A DNA stretch of 10,221 nt from Saprospiraceae bacterium. Its GTDB lineage: Bacteria > Bacteroidota > Bacteroidia > Chitinophagales > Saprospiraceae. The stretch is taken from contig JALHPW010000125.1 of NCBI GenBank assembly GCA_022842255.1, forward strand, positions 1 to 10,221, read 5' to 3'. Both the position numbers and the translations under genes were made by a program. Below are positions 1-6,360 of this stretch, piece after piece. Each line of letters begins with the position of its first letter. Within the stretch, counting starts at the first letter, position 1. The notes under the pieces were generated by a model, which saw only the letters and a program-made list of their open reading frames with translations, ran no database searches and was not told the origin of the DNA.

Positions 1-1356
1 TCGGATTTAGACCGAAACGTGGAGCGTGTGTTGACCATTATGCTCCAAACACCTACGTTTAAAGGGTACAAGGCCAGCAACAAGCCCAATCTTGCGGCGC
101 ACGCAAAACTTGCGCGAATTGCGGCAACAGAAGGAATGATTTTGTTGAAAAATGAATTGGAAACATTGCCGATTTCGGAAAGCACCAAAAAAATCGCAGC
201 CTTTGGCAATACCTCGTACGACATCATTACAGGCGGCACGGGCAGCGGAGACGTGAACGAAGCCTACTCGGTTTCCCTGGAAGCAGGGCTGAAAAATGCA
301 GGGTACACATTAGATTCAAGCTTACAAGCTGCTTACAGTCAATATATTGTGCAAGCCAAGGCCGCTCGCCCACCTAAAAAGACGTTTTTTGATGTACAGC
401 CGCCTATCGCAGAAATGGACCTGAGCAGAAATCAAATCGCCGAACAGGCGCTGAGCGCCGAAATCGCCATCGTGACCATTGGCCGCAATGCTGGCGAATT
501 CCAGGACCGGAAGCTGGAAGGCGATTTTTACCTTACCGCTGCAGAACAGGAACTGCTTAAAAATGTGTCGGAAACCTTCCACGCACAGGGCAAAAAAGTG
601 ATTGTTATCATCAACGCCGGTGGGGTAATCGAAACAGCCAGTTGGCGCAAGCAGGCCGATGCCATCTTGTTGGCTTGGCAAGGTGGTCAGGAAACGGGCA
701 ATGCCATTGCGGACGTGCTCCGGGGCAAAGCCAACCCGTCTGGCAAACTCGCCACCACCTTCCCCATGGATTACCCGGATGCCCCTTCGGCCAAAAACTT
801 CCCTGGTTTGCCCGCAGAAATGCCTACCGAAATCACCTACGAAGACGGCATCTATGTCGGATACCGATACTTCGATTCCTTCGGGGTGCAACCAGCTTAC
901 GAATTTGGGTACGGACTTTCCTACACCCAATTCGAATACAAAAACCTGAAAATCAGCGGAAAGCTATTTTCAAAGAAATTGACTGCTACGGTAGAAATTG
1001 TGAATACCGGAAAAACAGCAGGCAAAGAAGTGGCTCAACTTTATCTCTCTGCGCCTTCCACCAACCTGGACAAACCCGCTCAGGAACTCCGGGGCTTTGC
1101 CAAAACCAAGTTGCTCCAACCAGGGGAGAAACAAACGCTGACCTTTACCCTCGAAGCCAGTGATTTGGCCTCGTTCGACCCCGCAGTCTCAGCCTGGGTG
1201 GCTGAATCAGGAAACTATACGGTTAAAGTTGGGGCTTCAAGCCGCGACATCCGTCAAACAGGTCAATTCTCGCTAGCCAAAAACCTGACCGTTGAAAAAG
1301 TCAACAAGGTGCTGGCACCGGCCAAAAAAGTGACGGAATTGAAGAAAAGGGTATAG
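1..1356 (+). CDS. Beta-glucosidase, glycoside hydrolase family 3 (5'-truncated by window edge)
   Basis: The reading frame is open from base 1, so the GTG at 19 is internal and the true start lies to the left. The visible 451 residues are the C-terminal half of a GH3 enzyme, which releases glucose from beta-glucosides or short oligosaccharides by a retaining mechanism. The fragment begins at the helix that ends the N-terminal barrel. It continues into the GH3 C-terminal alpha/beta domain (about residues 30-260), with the AATEGMILLKN motif and the GRNAGEFQDR segment. The Glu of that segment, fragment residue 166, is the likely general acid/base by family alignment from memory. GYRYFDSFGVQPAYEFGYGLSY is split across residues 287-308 and leads into a fibronectin-III-like domain (about 335-420) ending in VGASSRDIR. 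A lysine-rich tail of about 30 residues follows. The catalytic Asp domain and any signal peptide are outside the window. It closely resembles Thermotoga-type Bgl3B enzymes. The family is certain; the substrate is inferred. Confidence 0.95.
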   Translation, partial: SDLDRNVERVLTIMLQTPTFKGYKASNKPNLAAHAKLARIAATEGMILLKNELETLPISESTKKIAAFGNTSYDIITGGTGSGDVNEAYSVSLEAGLKNAGYTLDSSLQAAYSQYIVQAKAARPPKKTFFDVQPPIAEMDLSRNQIAEQALSAEIAIVTIGRNAGEFQDRKLEGDFYLTAAEQELLKNVSETFHAQGKKVIVIINAGGVIETASWRKQADAILLAWQGGQETGNAIADVLRGKANPSGKLATTFPMDYPDAPSAKNFPGLPAEMPTEITYEDGIYVGYRYFDSFGVQPAYEFGYGLSYTQFEYKNLKISGKLFSKKLTATVEIVNTGKTAGKEVAQLYLSAPSTNLDKPAQELRGFAKTKLLQPGEKQTLTFTLEASDLASFDPAVSAWVAESGNYTVKVGASSRDIRQTGQFSLAKNLTVEKVNKVLAPAKKVTELKKRV

Positions 1357-1358
1357 AT

Positions 1359-1430
1359 TTACGAATTACGAGTTGCGAATTACGAGTTGCGGGCACCCGT
1401 AAATCGTAATTCGCAACTCGCAATTCGTAA
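1359..1430. repeat. Long inverted repeat between convergent genes, probable bidirectional terminator
   Basis: Bases 1359-1385 pair with 1404-1430: 27 positions with one mismatch (A1368 against C1421) and an 18-base loop. Each arm is built from near-repeats of the units GAATTAC and GAGTTGC, so the arms are also internally repetitive. The structure fills the 75-bp gap between the stop of the GH3 gene (1354-1356) and the opposing stop at 1432-1434. It should fold in RNA from either strand. There is no clear U-tract, so its terminator role is inferred from position and stem strength. Confidence 0.85.
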
Positions 1431-1431
1431 T

Positions 1432-2871
1432 TCAAAAACGATACTGCGCCCCAGCCCGCAAATAAAGGGCATCAAAGGAAGGGTTTGCAGCAGAAAGGTC
1501 CTTGGAATAATCAGCCCACAGGCCAAAAGTCCAATTTGGGATGTCTTTTTCCAGACCGACACCAAAACGCCACTGATTGCTAAGCCATTGAGCCTCAAAC
1601 TTCTCAGCAGTGTATTCATTCCGAGGGGATGGGCCGCCCGGACCACCGGGCCCCCAGGGGTCCTCTTCCTCAAATTTATAGGTTACCAAGGTCGGCGACA
1701 TTCGCACCCATTGGTGGGCCAAACGGATGGATGGGCGGATCCAAAACTTAATGGGCAACTCATACCGGATGCCCAATCCAAATTGTTGGTGACGAGGGCT
1801 GCTTTCCACCAAAACCAGTTTGTGTTGGTGTTGTGGCCCACCGCCCCCTCCTCCGCCACCGCCACCACCGCCGCCGGGCGGGTGGGGCAAAGAATCATGG
1901 TGTGGGTGGAATTTCTGCTCAAAACCCATGGTGCATACATCTTGATGCAACCAATCCACAGAAGCGCTTAGCCAAAAGGCTTTAAATATTTTTGCCTCAA
2001 AACTTAGGCCTTGGCCTTGTATAGCCGAGACGCCCTCCTGCTTGGGTTGCACAAAACCAAGGGTCGCTTGGGCCCCAATCCGGAAGCGGCTTTTTGTATC
2101 CCGGACGGGTTTTATGTCTTGGGCAATAGCATTTGTTGCCAAAAGGGAGTCTTTCAATTTTTCAATTTCTACCAACAGGGAATCCCGCTTGGGGGAATTC
2201 CCTTTCAGCGAATCGGACGAATTTCGGGTATCGACAAGATCGGACGCCACGGAAGCAGTACTATCGATGCTTGGCAACTCATTTTGAACCGGAATAGACT
2301 GCTTTGGCAAATCCTGATTTTGCGTAGCAATTCCCGTTTCGGTAAGGGGTAATTCTACGGTCTCTACACCCTTGGACGGCTTTTTTTCAGTCTGTGCAGC
2401 AAGAGCGGGCTGGGAGGGTTTGGAGTCCTTAACTTTTAATGGGAACGACGTTACATTGACCTGATTGGCAACAACTTTTGGATTGGATGGGAAAGGGGCT
2501 ACGCTTGTATTAGGGTTATTTCCTACTAGTATTTCACCTTGTACGGGAGATTTTGGCCGACTGGTGTGTTGCTCGGCAAGGGCCAATTGGCTTGACAAAT
2601 TGGAGCGTTCCGTTTGCAGGGCCGCCACATCCTGTCGGAGGGTTTTGTTTTCTCGTTGAATGGATAGGGTTTTCCAAAGCAAAAATCCAGCGACCGCCAC
2701 GGCAACAAACGTTGCTGCCTGCCACCAGCGCAAGCTCGGGCGTACGCCCTGGACCGCTCCGGCATCAAAAGCATCGAGCCGTTTGGACATTTGCTTCCAG
2801 TTTTTCCCTCGATTGGGAAAGGAGGCTTCATCCTCTAGGCGTTTGGCAAAAAAGTCGTCTAAATCGCTCAT
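1432..2871 (-). CDS. Anti-sigma-like membrane protein fused to a C-terminal outer-membrane beta-barrel-like domain
   Basis: A 479-residue protein downstream of an ECF sigma factor gene on the same strand. Residues 1-48 are charged and presumably cytoplasmic, with a short FF.KRLEDE...W..M.KRLDAF pattern. Residues 50-66 form one hydrophobic helix, and 69-101 is a likely coiled coil. Residues 102-260 are a Pro/Ser/Thr/Asn-rich low-complexity linker, followed by a second short charged helix near 233-245. From 262 to the end, alternating hydrophobic/aromatic strands (RIGAQATLGFV, FGLGIRYELPIKFWI, WRFGVGLEKDI) end in YLRAGAQYRF, a terminal Phe signal typical of barrel proteins. A 13-glycine run (333-345) and a GPGGPGGP stretch (407-414) sit in predicted loops. 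There is no cleavable N-terminal signal peptide. The start is ATG 2869-2871 with an A-rich, non-Shine-Dalgarno leader. The likely role is membrane sensor or anti-sigma partner of the neighbouring sigma factor, inferred from context. I do not recognise a named gene. Confidence 0.8.
   Translation of the reverse strand: MSDLDDFFAKRLEDEASFPNRGKNWKQMSKRLDAFDAGAVQGVRPSLRWWQAATFVAVAVAGFLLWKTLSIQRENKTLRQDVAALQTERSNLSSQLALAEQHTSRPKSPVQGEILVGNNPNTSVAPFPSNPKVVANQVNVTSFPLKVKDSKPSQPALAAQTEKKPSKGVETVELPLTETGIATQNQDLPKQSIPVQNELPSIDSTASVASDLVDTRNSSDSLKGNSPKRDSLLVEIEKLKDSLLATNAIAQDIKPVRDTKSRFRIGAQATLGFVQPKQEGVSAIQGQGLSFEAKIFKAFWLSASVDWLHQDVCTMGFEQKFHPHHDSLPHPPGGGGGGGGGGGGGPQHQHKLVLVESSPRHQQFGLGIRYELPIKFWIRPSIRLAHQWVRMSPTLVTYKFEEEDPWGPGGPGGPSPRNEYTAEKFEAQWLSNQWRFGVGLEKDIPNWTFGLWADYSKDLSAANPSFDALYLRAGAQYRF
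1837..1875 (-). repeat. GGN codon tract encoding 13 consecutive glycines
   Basis: Thirteen Gly codons in a row (mostly GGC, GGT and GGA on the minus strand) lie inside the beta-barrel-like domain of the membrane protein, preceded by PHPP and followed by PQHQH. The tract is an imperfect trinucleotide repeat, so length changes would come mostly in whole codons and keep the frame. Confidence 0.9.
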
Positions 2872-2890
2872 TTCACTGCATTTTTTGTTT

Positions 2891-2970
2891 TACCACTTAG
2901 TACACATAGAAAACATAGTATGGATATACCGTATCTTATGGGTTATGTTTTTTATGTGTGCTAGGTGGTA
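2891..2970. repeat. Imperfect inverted repeat between the sigma factor and membrane-protein genes
   Basis: Bases 2891-2917 are complementary to 2944-2970 over 27 positions with three exceptions (2897/2964, 2901/2960, 2909/2952). All three are G.T, so plus-strand RNA would pair throughout with wobbles, while minus-strand RNA has three A.C mismatches. The spacer is 26 bases. The arms carry near-repeats of TATGTTTTCTATGTGTACTA. The element occupies most of the 104-bp gap between the two genes, inside their presumed transcript. It has no following U-tract, so it is more likely a dispersed intergenic palindrome or an RNA processing/attenuation structure than an intrinsic terminator. Confidence 0.8.
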
Positions 2971-2975
2971 ACCCA

Positions 2976-3527
2976 TCAACCAAAAAATTCAAACTCAGTT
3001 TTCAAAATAGTTTTGAGGTGTTGTCTGGCCCGCGAAAGGTTGGATTTGGACGCCCCAACACTGATTCCCAAGGTTGAGGCAATTTCTTCGTGCGAAAACC
3101 CATCCACCACCGCCAGGTTGAATACCGCCCGATATGCGGGAGGCAACCGGTCTAACATAGCCCAAATCTGCTCCTGCGTCAAGGCCTCCTCAATTCCGTT
3201 AAGTGATCCGGCATCGTGCCAAGGTTGCAATTCAGTTTCAGGTGCCAGGCTCATGTTGGAGCGCAAGCGGTCGATGGCCGTGTTCACGATAACCCTTCGC
3301 AACCACGGCCGAAACGGCTGGCCGCCCACAAACAAGTGAATTTTGGTAAAAGCCTTGAAGAACGCATCGTTCACCACCTCTTCCGCTGTTTCGGAATTGC
3401 CCATATATCGCCGGGCAATGGTCATGGCATAGTTGTAGAAGTAGGCAAACAGCCGTTGCTGGCTGGCCCGGTGGTTTTGGCGGCACCCGTCGAGTATTTC
3501 ATCTAGATTCACATCTTGCGTTTCCAT
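2976..3527 (-). CDS. RNA polymerase sigma factor, sigma-70 family, ECF subfamily
   Basis: A 183-residue protein of typical ECF length with only sigma regions 2 and 4. Region 2 spans about 24-92: NYAMTIARRYMGNSETAEE, then VVNDAFFKAF, then FRPWLRRVIVNTAIDRLR, which is the promoter -10-melting helix set. Region 4 spans about 115-175: LPPAYRAVFNLAVVDGFSHE, then EIASTLGISVGASKSNLSRA as the helix-turn-helix for the -35 element, then RQHLKTIL. The protein directs core RNA polymerase to a small regulon. It is followed after 104 bp by the transmembrane/barrel protein, the usual position for a cognate regulator. The start ATG at 3525-3527 is only about 60 bp beyond the dnaA terminator, so its promoter must be compact, overlap the terminator, or rely on read-through. 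No convincing TAnnTTTG site is seen there. Confidence 0.95.
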   Translation of the reverse strand: METQDVNLDEILDGCRQNHRASQQRLFAYFYNYAMTIARRYMGNSETAEEVVNDAFFKAFTKIHLFVGGQPFRPWLRRVIVNTAIDRLRSNMSLAPETELQPWHDAGSLNGIEEALTQEQIWAMLDRLPPAYRAVFNLAVVDGFSHEEIASTLGISVGASKSNLSRARQHLKTILKTEFEFFG

Positions 3528-3540
3528 GCACTGTACGGTT

Positions 3541-3564
3541 GGGCGGCGGGGCGGGTTGCGTGGG
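3541..3564 (+). other. Candidate G-quadruplex motif upstream of the sigma factor start
   Basis: Four G-runs lie on the plus strand (3541-3543, 3548-3551, 3553-3555, 3562-3564) with loops of 4, 1 and 6 bases, matching the usual G3+N1-7 pattern. The plus strand is the template for the sigma gene, and the motif ends 14 bp before its start codon. The motif is seen directly; folding and function are inference. Confidence 0.5.
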
Positions 3565-3574
3565 CGTTGGCAAA

Positions 3575-3619
3575 ATGCAAAGAAAACAAAAGCCCCATGC
3601 TTGTTGGCATGGGGCTTTT
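3575..3619 (-). terminator. Intrinsic terminator of dnaA
   Basis: A perfect 13-bp stem (3588-3600 with 3607-3619) has a 6-base loop. The inner part contains GCCCC/GGGGC. Read on the minus strand it is followed by a T-rich run (TTTTGTTTTCTTT). It lies 46 bp after the dnaA stop and separates dnaA from the sigma factor unit. The A/T base pairs at the stem foot would also give a short U-run in plus-strand RNA. Confidence 0.9.
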
Positions 3620-3665
3620 GAGAATCGCAGGGTTTTGAATCCCAGTAGCGAATTTCATGAAGCCT

Positions 3666-5102
3666 CTACATATTCAAACTCATCTTCAATTTCTTCTCCA
3701 CTTCCTCCACCGTGTCCTTGAACACAATATCGGTATCCATCATGTCCTGCACCGCTTTGCAGGAGTAAATAACCGTGCTGTGATCGCGTCCACCGAATTG
3801 CTCGCCGATGGACTTGAGCGACTTGTTGGTCAATTTCTTGGCCAGGTACATGGAGAGCTGACGCGCAATCACAATGTTGCGCTTGCGGGTTTCGTGGTGG
3901 AGTTTCTCCACCGGAACACTAAAGTGCTCAGCTACCAATTGCTGTATGAATTCGACCGTGATTTCTTTGTTGATGGTAGTCACAAAGTTGCGAATCACCT
4001 CCTTGGCCAAATCCATGTCCACATCCCGACGGATGAGCGTGCTTTGCGCCAACAAGGAAACCATCACGCCTTCTAGTTCGCGGATATTGTTTTTGATGTT
4101 GTAGCAAATGAACTCCAATACATCGCTGGGAATGTCCACGCCCTCTTCTTCCATCTTGGTTTCCAAGATGGCCATGCGCGTTTCCAAATCAGGCGCCTGC
4201 AAATCTGCACTGAGCCCCCATTTGAAACGGGAAATCAAACGCTCTTCCATGCCTTCCAAATCCTTGGGCGGACGATCGGAGGTGAGAATAATCTGCTTGC
4301 CGTTTTGGTGTAACTGGTTGAAAATGTGGAAGAAAATCTCTTGTGTCTTCTGTTTCCCAGAAAGGAATTGGATATCGTCAATAATCAACACGTCAATCAT
4401 CTGGTAGAAATTGACGAAATCGTTGACCGAGTTGTTCTTGATTGCCTGTATAATCTGGTTGGTAAACTTCTCCGCGGAAACGTACAAAACCGCTTTTGAC
4501 TCTATTTTGCTCACCACTTCATGGCCAATGGCCAGCGCTAGGTGTGTTTTGCCCAAGCCTACATCGCCAAATATGAACAAAGGGTTGAAGGCCGTGCCGC
4601 CCGGTTTTTTGGCAATGGCCAAACCTGCGTTGCGGGCCAAACGGTTGCAATCGCCCTCAATAAAGTTCTCGAACGTATAATTGGGGTTGAGCTGTGGATC
4701 AACCTTGATGCGTTTGATGCCTGGGATGATGAACGGGTTTTTAATCATCTCGGCATCAAAAGAACCCGGTACTGGCTCGCTGTCCTTGTCGGCAGACGGA
4801 CGGGTGTCCAACTTGCCACTGCTGCTGCTGTGGCCGTTGCCCTGGGAAGCACTGTCGGGGATATGGTAGACCAAGCGACCACGCTCGCCAAGTTCCTGGC
4901 GTATGCTCTTTTTAAGGAGCTGCACATAGTGTTCTTCCAGCCACTCGAAGAAGAACTTATTGGGCACTTGAATCGTAAGCACCTCGGTGTCGAGATGCAC
5001 GGGTTTGATTGGTTCAAACCACGTTTTAAAACTTTGTGGGCTTACGCTTTTTTTGATGGTACGCAGACAATCGTCCCATACCATCCGGCTGTCTCTTGTC
5101 AT
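3666..5102 (-). CDS. dnaA: Chromosomal replication initiator protein DnaA
   Basis: The replication initiator binds DnaA boxes at oriC and uses ATP-dependent oligomerisation to open the origin and load helicase. Positions are counted from the longest possible start (ATG 5115-5117, 483 aa). Domain I is about 12-85 (VWDDCL, SFKTWFEPIKP), and a low-complexity domain II is about 88-125. The AAA+ domain carries Walker A GDVGLGKT (184-191), Walker B LIIDD (244-248), sensor 1 near LTSDRPP, an arginine in SRF (297) and sensor 2 NIRELEG (344-350). Domain IV carries RKRNIVIARQLSMYL and the DnaA signature GGRDHSTVIYSCKAV (442-456). I favour the ATG at 5100-5102, which gives MTRDSRMVWDDCL, because Bacteroidota DnaA proteins usually begin in this way. 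No Shine-Dalgarno sequence decides the start. It is transcribed alone, with a strong terminator downstream. Confidence 0.97.
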   Translation of the reverse strand: MTRDSRMVWDDCLRTIKKSVSPQSFKTWFEPIKPVHLDTEVLTIQVPNKFFFEWLEEHYVQLLKKSIRQELGERGRLVYHIPDSASQGNGHSSSSGKLDTRPSADKDSEPVPGSFDAEMIKNPFIIPGIKRIKVDPQLNPNYTFENFIEGDCNRLARNAGLAIAKKPGGTAFNPLFIFGDVGLGKTHLALAIGHEVVSKIESKAVLYVSAEKFTNQIIQAIKNNSVNDFVNFYQMIDVLIIDDIQFLSGKQKTQEIFFHIFNQLHQNGKQIILTSDRPPKDLEGMEERLISRFKWGLSADLQAPDLETRMAILETKMEEEGVDIPSDVLEFICYNIKNNIRELEGVMVSLLAQSTLIRRDVDMDLAKEVIRNFVTTINKEITVEFIQQLVAEHFSVPVEKLHHETRKRNIVIARQLSMYLAKKLTNKSLKSIGEQFGGRDHSTVIYSCKAVQDMMDTDIVFKDTVEEVEKKLKMSLNM

Positions 5103-5345
5103 ACCAGGTGGGCGCATTTGGGTGTTGGGAGTGATCCGTTAATAGTTCGTTTTGGTGAAGCTGTTCAGTCGAGTAGGGCGACAAAGATTGGGCATACTCA
5201 CGACCTAGACAAATAGATTTTGACTTTTTTCGAGAATTTTTTTTCCCTTTTTCAAAACAAGTTGAAAACGAGCGTTTTGCGAAAATCGAAGGTCGCAGAA
5301 GCAGGATGTACCAACGAGACCATTTTGCTGTTTGCGTATTTTCTC

Positions 5346-5379
5346 CAAATTTATACCACAAGTATTGACCGTTTTCAAA
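5346..5379 (-). promoter_or_regulatory. Candidate dnaA promoter, Bacteroidota type
   Basis: On the minus strand, TTTG (5379-5376), a 22-base spacer and TAAATTTG (5353-5346) match the TTTG / TAnnTTTG form of the Bacteroidota primary sigma factor. The spacer is slightly longer than the commonly quoted 19-21. Transcription would begin near 5340, giving a leader of about 225-240 bases before dnaA. Confidence 0.5.
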
Positions 5380-5446
5380 CAATTAACACTCATATTCGTG
5401 CTTACATAATTTTTTTGAAAACTTCCTCAATTGCCTCGAATTTATC

Positions 5447-5483
5447 TTTGAAACAATTTCAGGTTCCTGTCCAATTGTTCAAA
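5447..5483. repeat. Nested imperfect palindrome upstream of dnaA
   Basis: The outer arms 5447-5458 and 5473-5483 pair over 11 bp with one bulged A (5451). Between them lies CAGGTTCCTG (5460-5469), itself a CAGG/CCTG dyad, with its centre one base off the outer centre. It sits about 70-100 bp upstream of the dnaA promoter candidate and has no U-tract. It could be an operator or a short RNA hairpin; the function is unknown. Confidence 0.45.
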
Positions 5484-5672
5484 AGGGCTTGAAATTCAGC
5501 ACTAAAGCAAAAAACAAGGTCGAAATTAAAAACAAATTGTATGCTCAAGAAATGGTCAACTCAGGGGCAATTCAATGCGCTATTGTCCTGAAAACCAATC
5601 CTTAAAATCACGTATTGTTATTGTTATAAAATCGCTTTAAATCCAAGCCCAAAAGTGGCTTTTCAAACCAGT

Positions 5673-6194
5673 TTAAAACAACTGTCCGGCCTCTGTACGT
5701 ACGGCTAGGATAGCCGTTTGCAATGGGGTGATGCTTTGTTCGTCAAGCGCCGCCAATAGGGCGTTGACCAAAACTTCAGCGTCGGCATTGGGGTCCAAAT
5801 CCTGCCCCGTCATCGTTACCAAAGCAAGGGTATTGTTTTTGGCAATCCGGATGATTTGCCACAAAGTGTCGGACACGTACAATTGCTGCGAGACATTGTG
5901 TTCAAATTCCTGGTTGATGGCCATGAGCAATACACCACGCAACTCACGCACCTTCATATCCGGCATCCGCACCCGCAGCATGGTGTTGGCCACATCGGCA
6001 CGGTCGCAAAGCAACATGAGCCGCTCATAGGCGGAAAGACGCAGCGGAAGGGTAATCTTCTGGGCGTCATTGCGCAACAAAGCATGGTCGATGCGCTGAC
6101 GCTCATCCAACAGCGCCTTCAAAAGATAATATGCAGTGGCGCCAACAATGAGCGCAGGAATCGTGAGCTTGAGGATGTCTAGGAAAAATTCCAT
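5673..6194 (-). CDS. Conserved hypothetical protein with one N-terminal membrane helix (possibly DUF7935-like)
   Basis: A 173-residue protein. Residues 6-28 are a hydrophobic helix (LTIPALIVGATAYYLLKALL) with no cleavage site. The rest is presumably cytoplasmic and mostly helical, with a charged stretch (LDERQRIDHALLRND) and then LRLSAYERLMLLCDRA, a pattern I associate with a Bacteroidota-only family of small membrane-anchored proteins. A domain with regular helices follows to the C-terminus (EFEHNVSQQLYVSDTLWQII). No catalytic motif is visible. The start ATG 6192-6194 has no Shine-Dalgarno sequence. It lies between dnaA (same strand, 478-bp gap from stop to the putative dnaA promoter plus leader) and the divergent Fe-S carrier gene, probably as its own unit. 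The DUF assignment is from memory and tentative; no function is proposed. Confidence 0.8.
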   Translation of the reverse strand: MEFFLDILKLTIPALIVGATAYYLLKALLDERQRIDHALLRNDAQKITLPLRLSAYERLMLLCDRADVANTMLRVRMPDMKVRELRGVLLMAINQEFEHNVSQQLYVSDTLWQIIRIAKNNTLALVTMTGQDLDPNADAEVLVNALLAALDEQSITPLQTAILAVRTEAGQLF

Positions 6195-6202
6195 TTTATT
6201 TA

Positions 6203-6318
6203 TGTGGTCAAATTTTGAATGTGGTCAATATAGTCAATGTGGTCAATGTGGTCAATGTGGTCAATATAGTCAATTTGGTCAATTTGGCCAATTTGGTCAA
6301 TTTGCTGAATGTGGCAAA
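6203..6318. repeat. Tandem 9-bp repeats, consensus TGTGGTCAA
   Basis: Eleven consecutive 9-bp units run from 6220 to 6318 in exact register. Most are TGTGGTCAA, TATAGTCAA or TTTGGTCAA, and the last two are degenerate (TTTGCTGAA, TGTGGCAAA). One further unit (6203-6211) is separated by an 8-base remnant. The array begins 9 bp before the start codon of the minus-strand membrane protein, so it would lie in that gene's leader. There are no unique spacers, so it is not a CRISPR. Confidence 0.93.
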
Positions 6319-6359
6319 CCGTGTACCGTGTACCGTAAACCGTGTACCCTAAACCGTGC
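6318..6359. repeat. Tandem 7-bp repeats, consensus ACCGTGT
   Basis: Six consecutive 7-bp units: ACCGTGT, ACCGTGT, ACCGTAA, ACCGTGT, ACCCTAA, ACCGTGC. They abut the 9-bp array directly but differ in both period and sequence. Confidence 0.9.
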
Positions 6360-6360
6360 A

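Larger units (their letters stand above)
5118..5672. other. AT-rich non-coding region upstream of dnaA
   Basis: A 555-bp stretch without a plausible gene, visibly richer in A/T than its neighbours (T-runs near 5224-5250 and 5408-5416). It holds the dnaA promoter candidate (5346-5379) and a nested palindrome (5447-5483). I searched for the DnaA box TTATNCACA and its complement and found no exact match or cluster. TTATACCACA at 5351-5360 has one inserted base. An origin here is therefore not supported. Confidence 0.7.

Noticed and set aside
322..930. 202-residue antisense frame within the GH3 gene
   Set aside because: A shadow of a clearly coding, well-conserved gene on the plus strand; the composition is unlike a real protein.
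4542..5216. 224-residue plus-strand frame over the 5' half of dnaA
   Set aside because: Antisense shadow of dnaA, whose domains and motifs are unambiguous.
5645..5661. Terminator after the membrane-anchored hypothetical gene
   Set aside because: Only a 5-bp AAGCC/GGCTT stem with a 7-base loop and no T-run; too weak to call.
5118..5672. oriC
   Set aside because: No exact DnaA box or cluster could be found. A single near match (TTATACCACA) with an inserted base is not enough, and the near-box at about 4692 lies inside dnaA.
6203..6359. CRISPR array
   Set aside because: The units are 7-9 bp and directly adjacent, with no unique spacers and no cas genes nearby.
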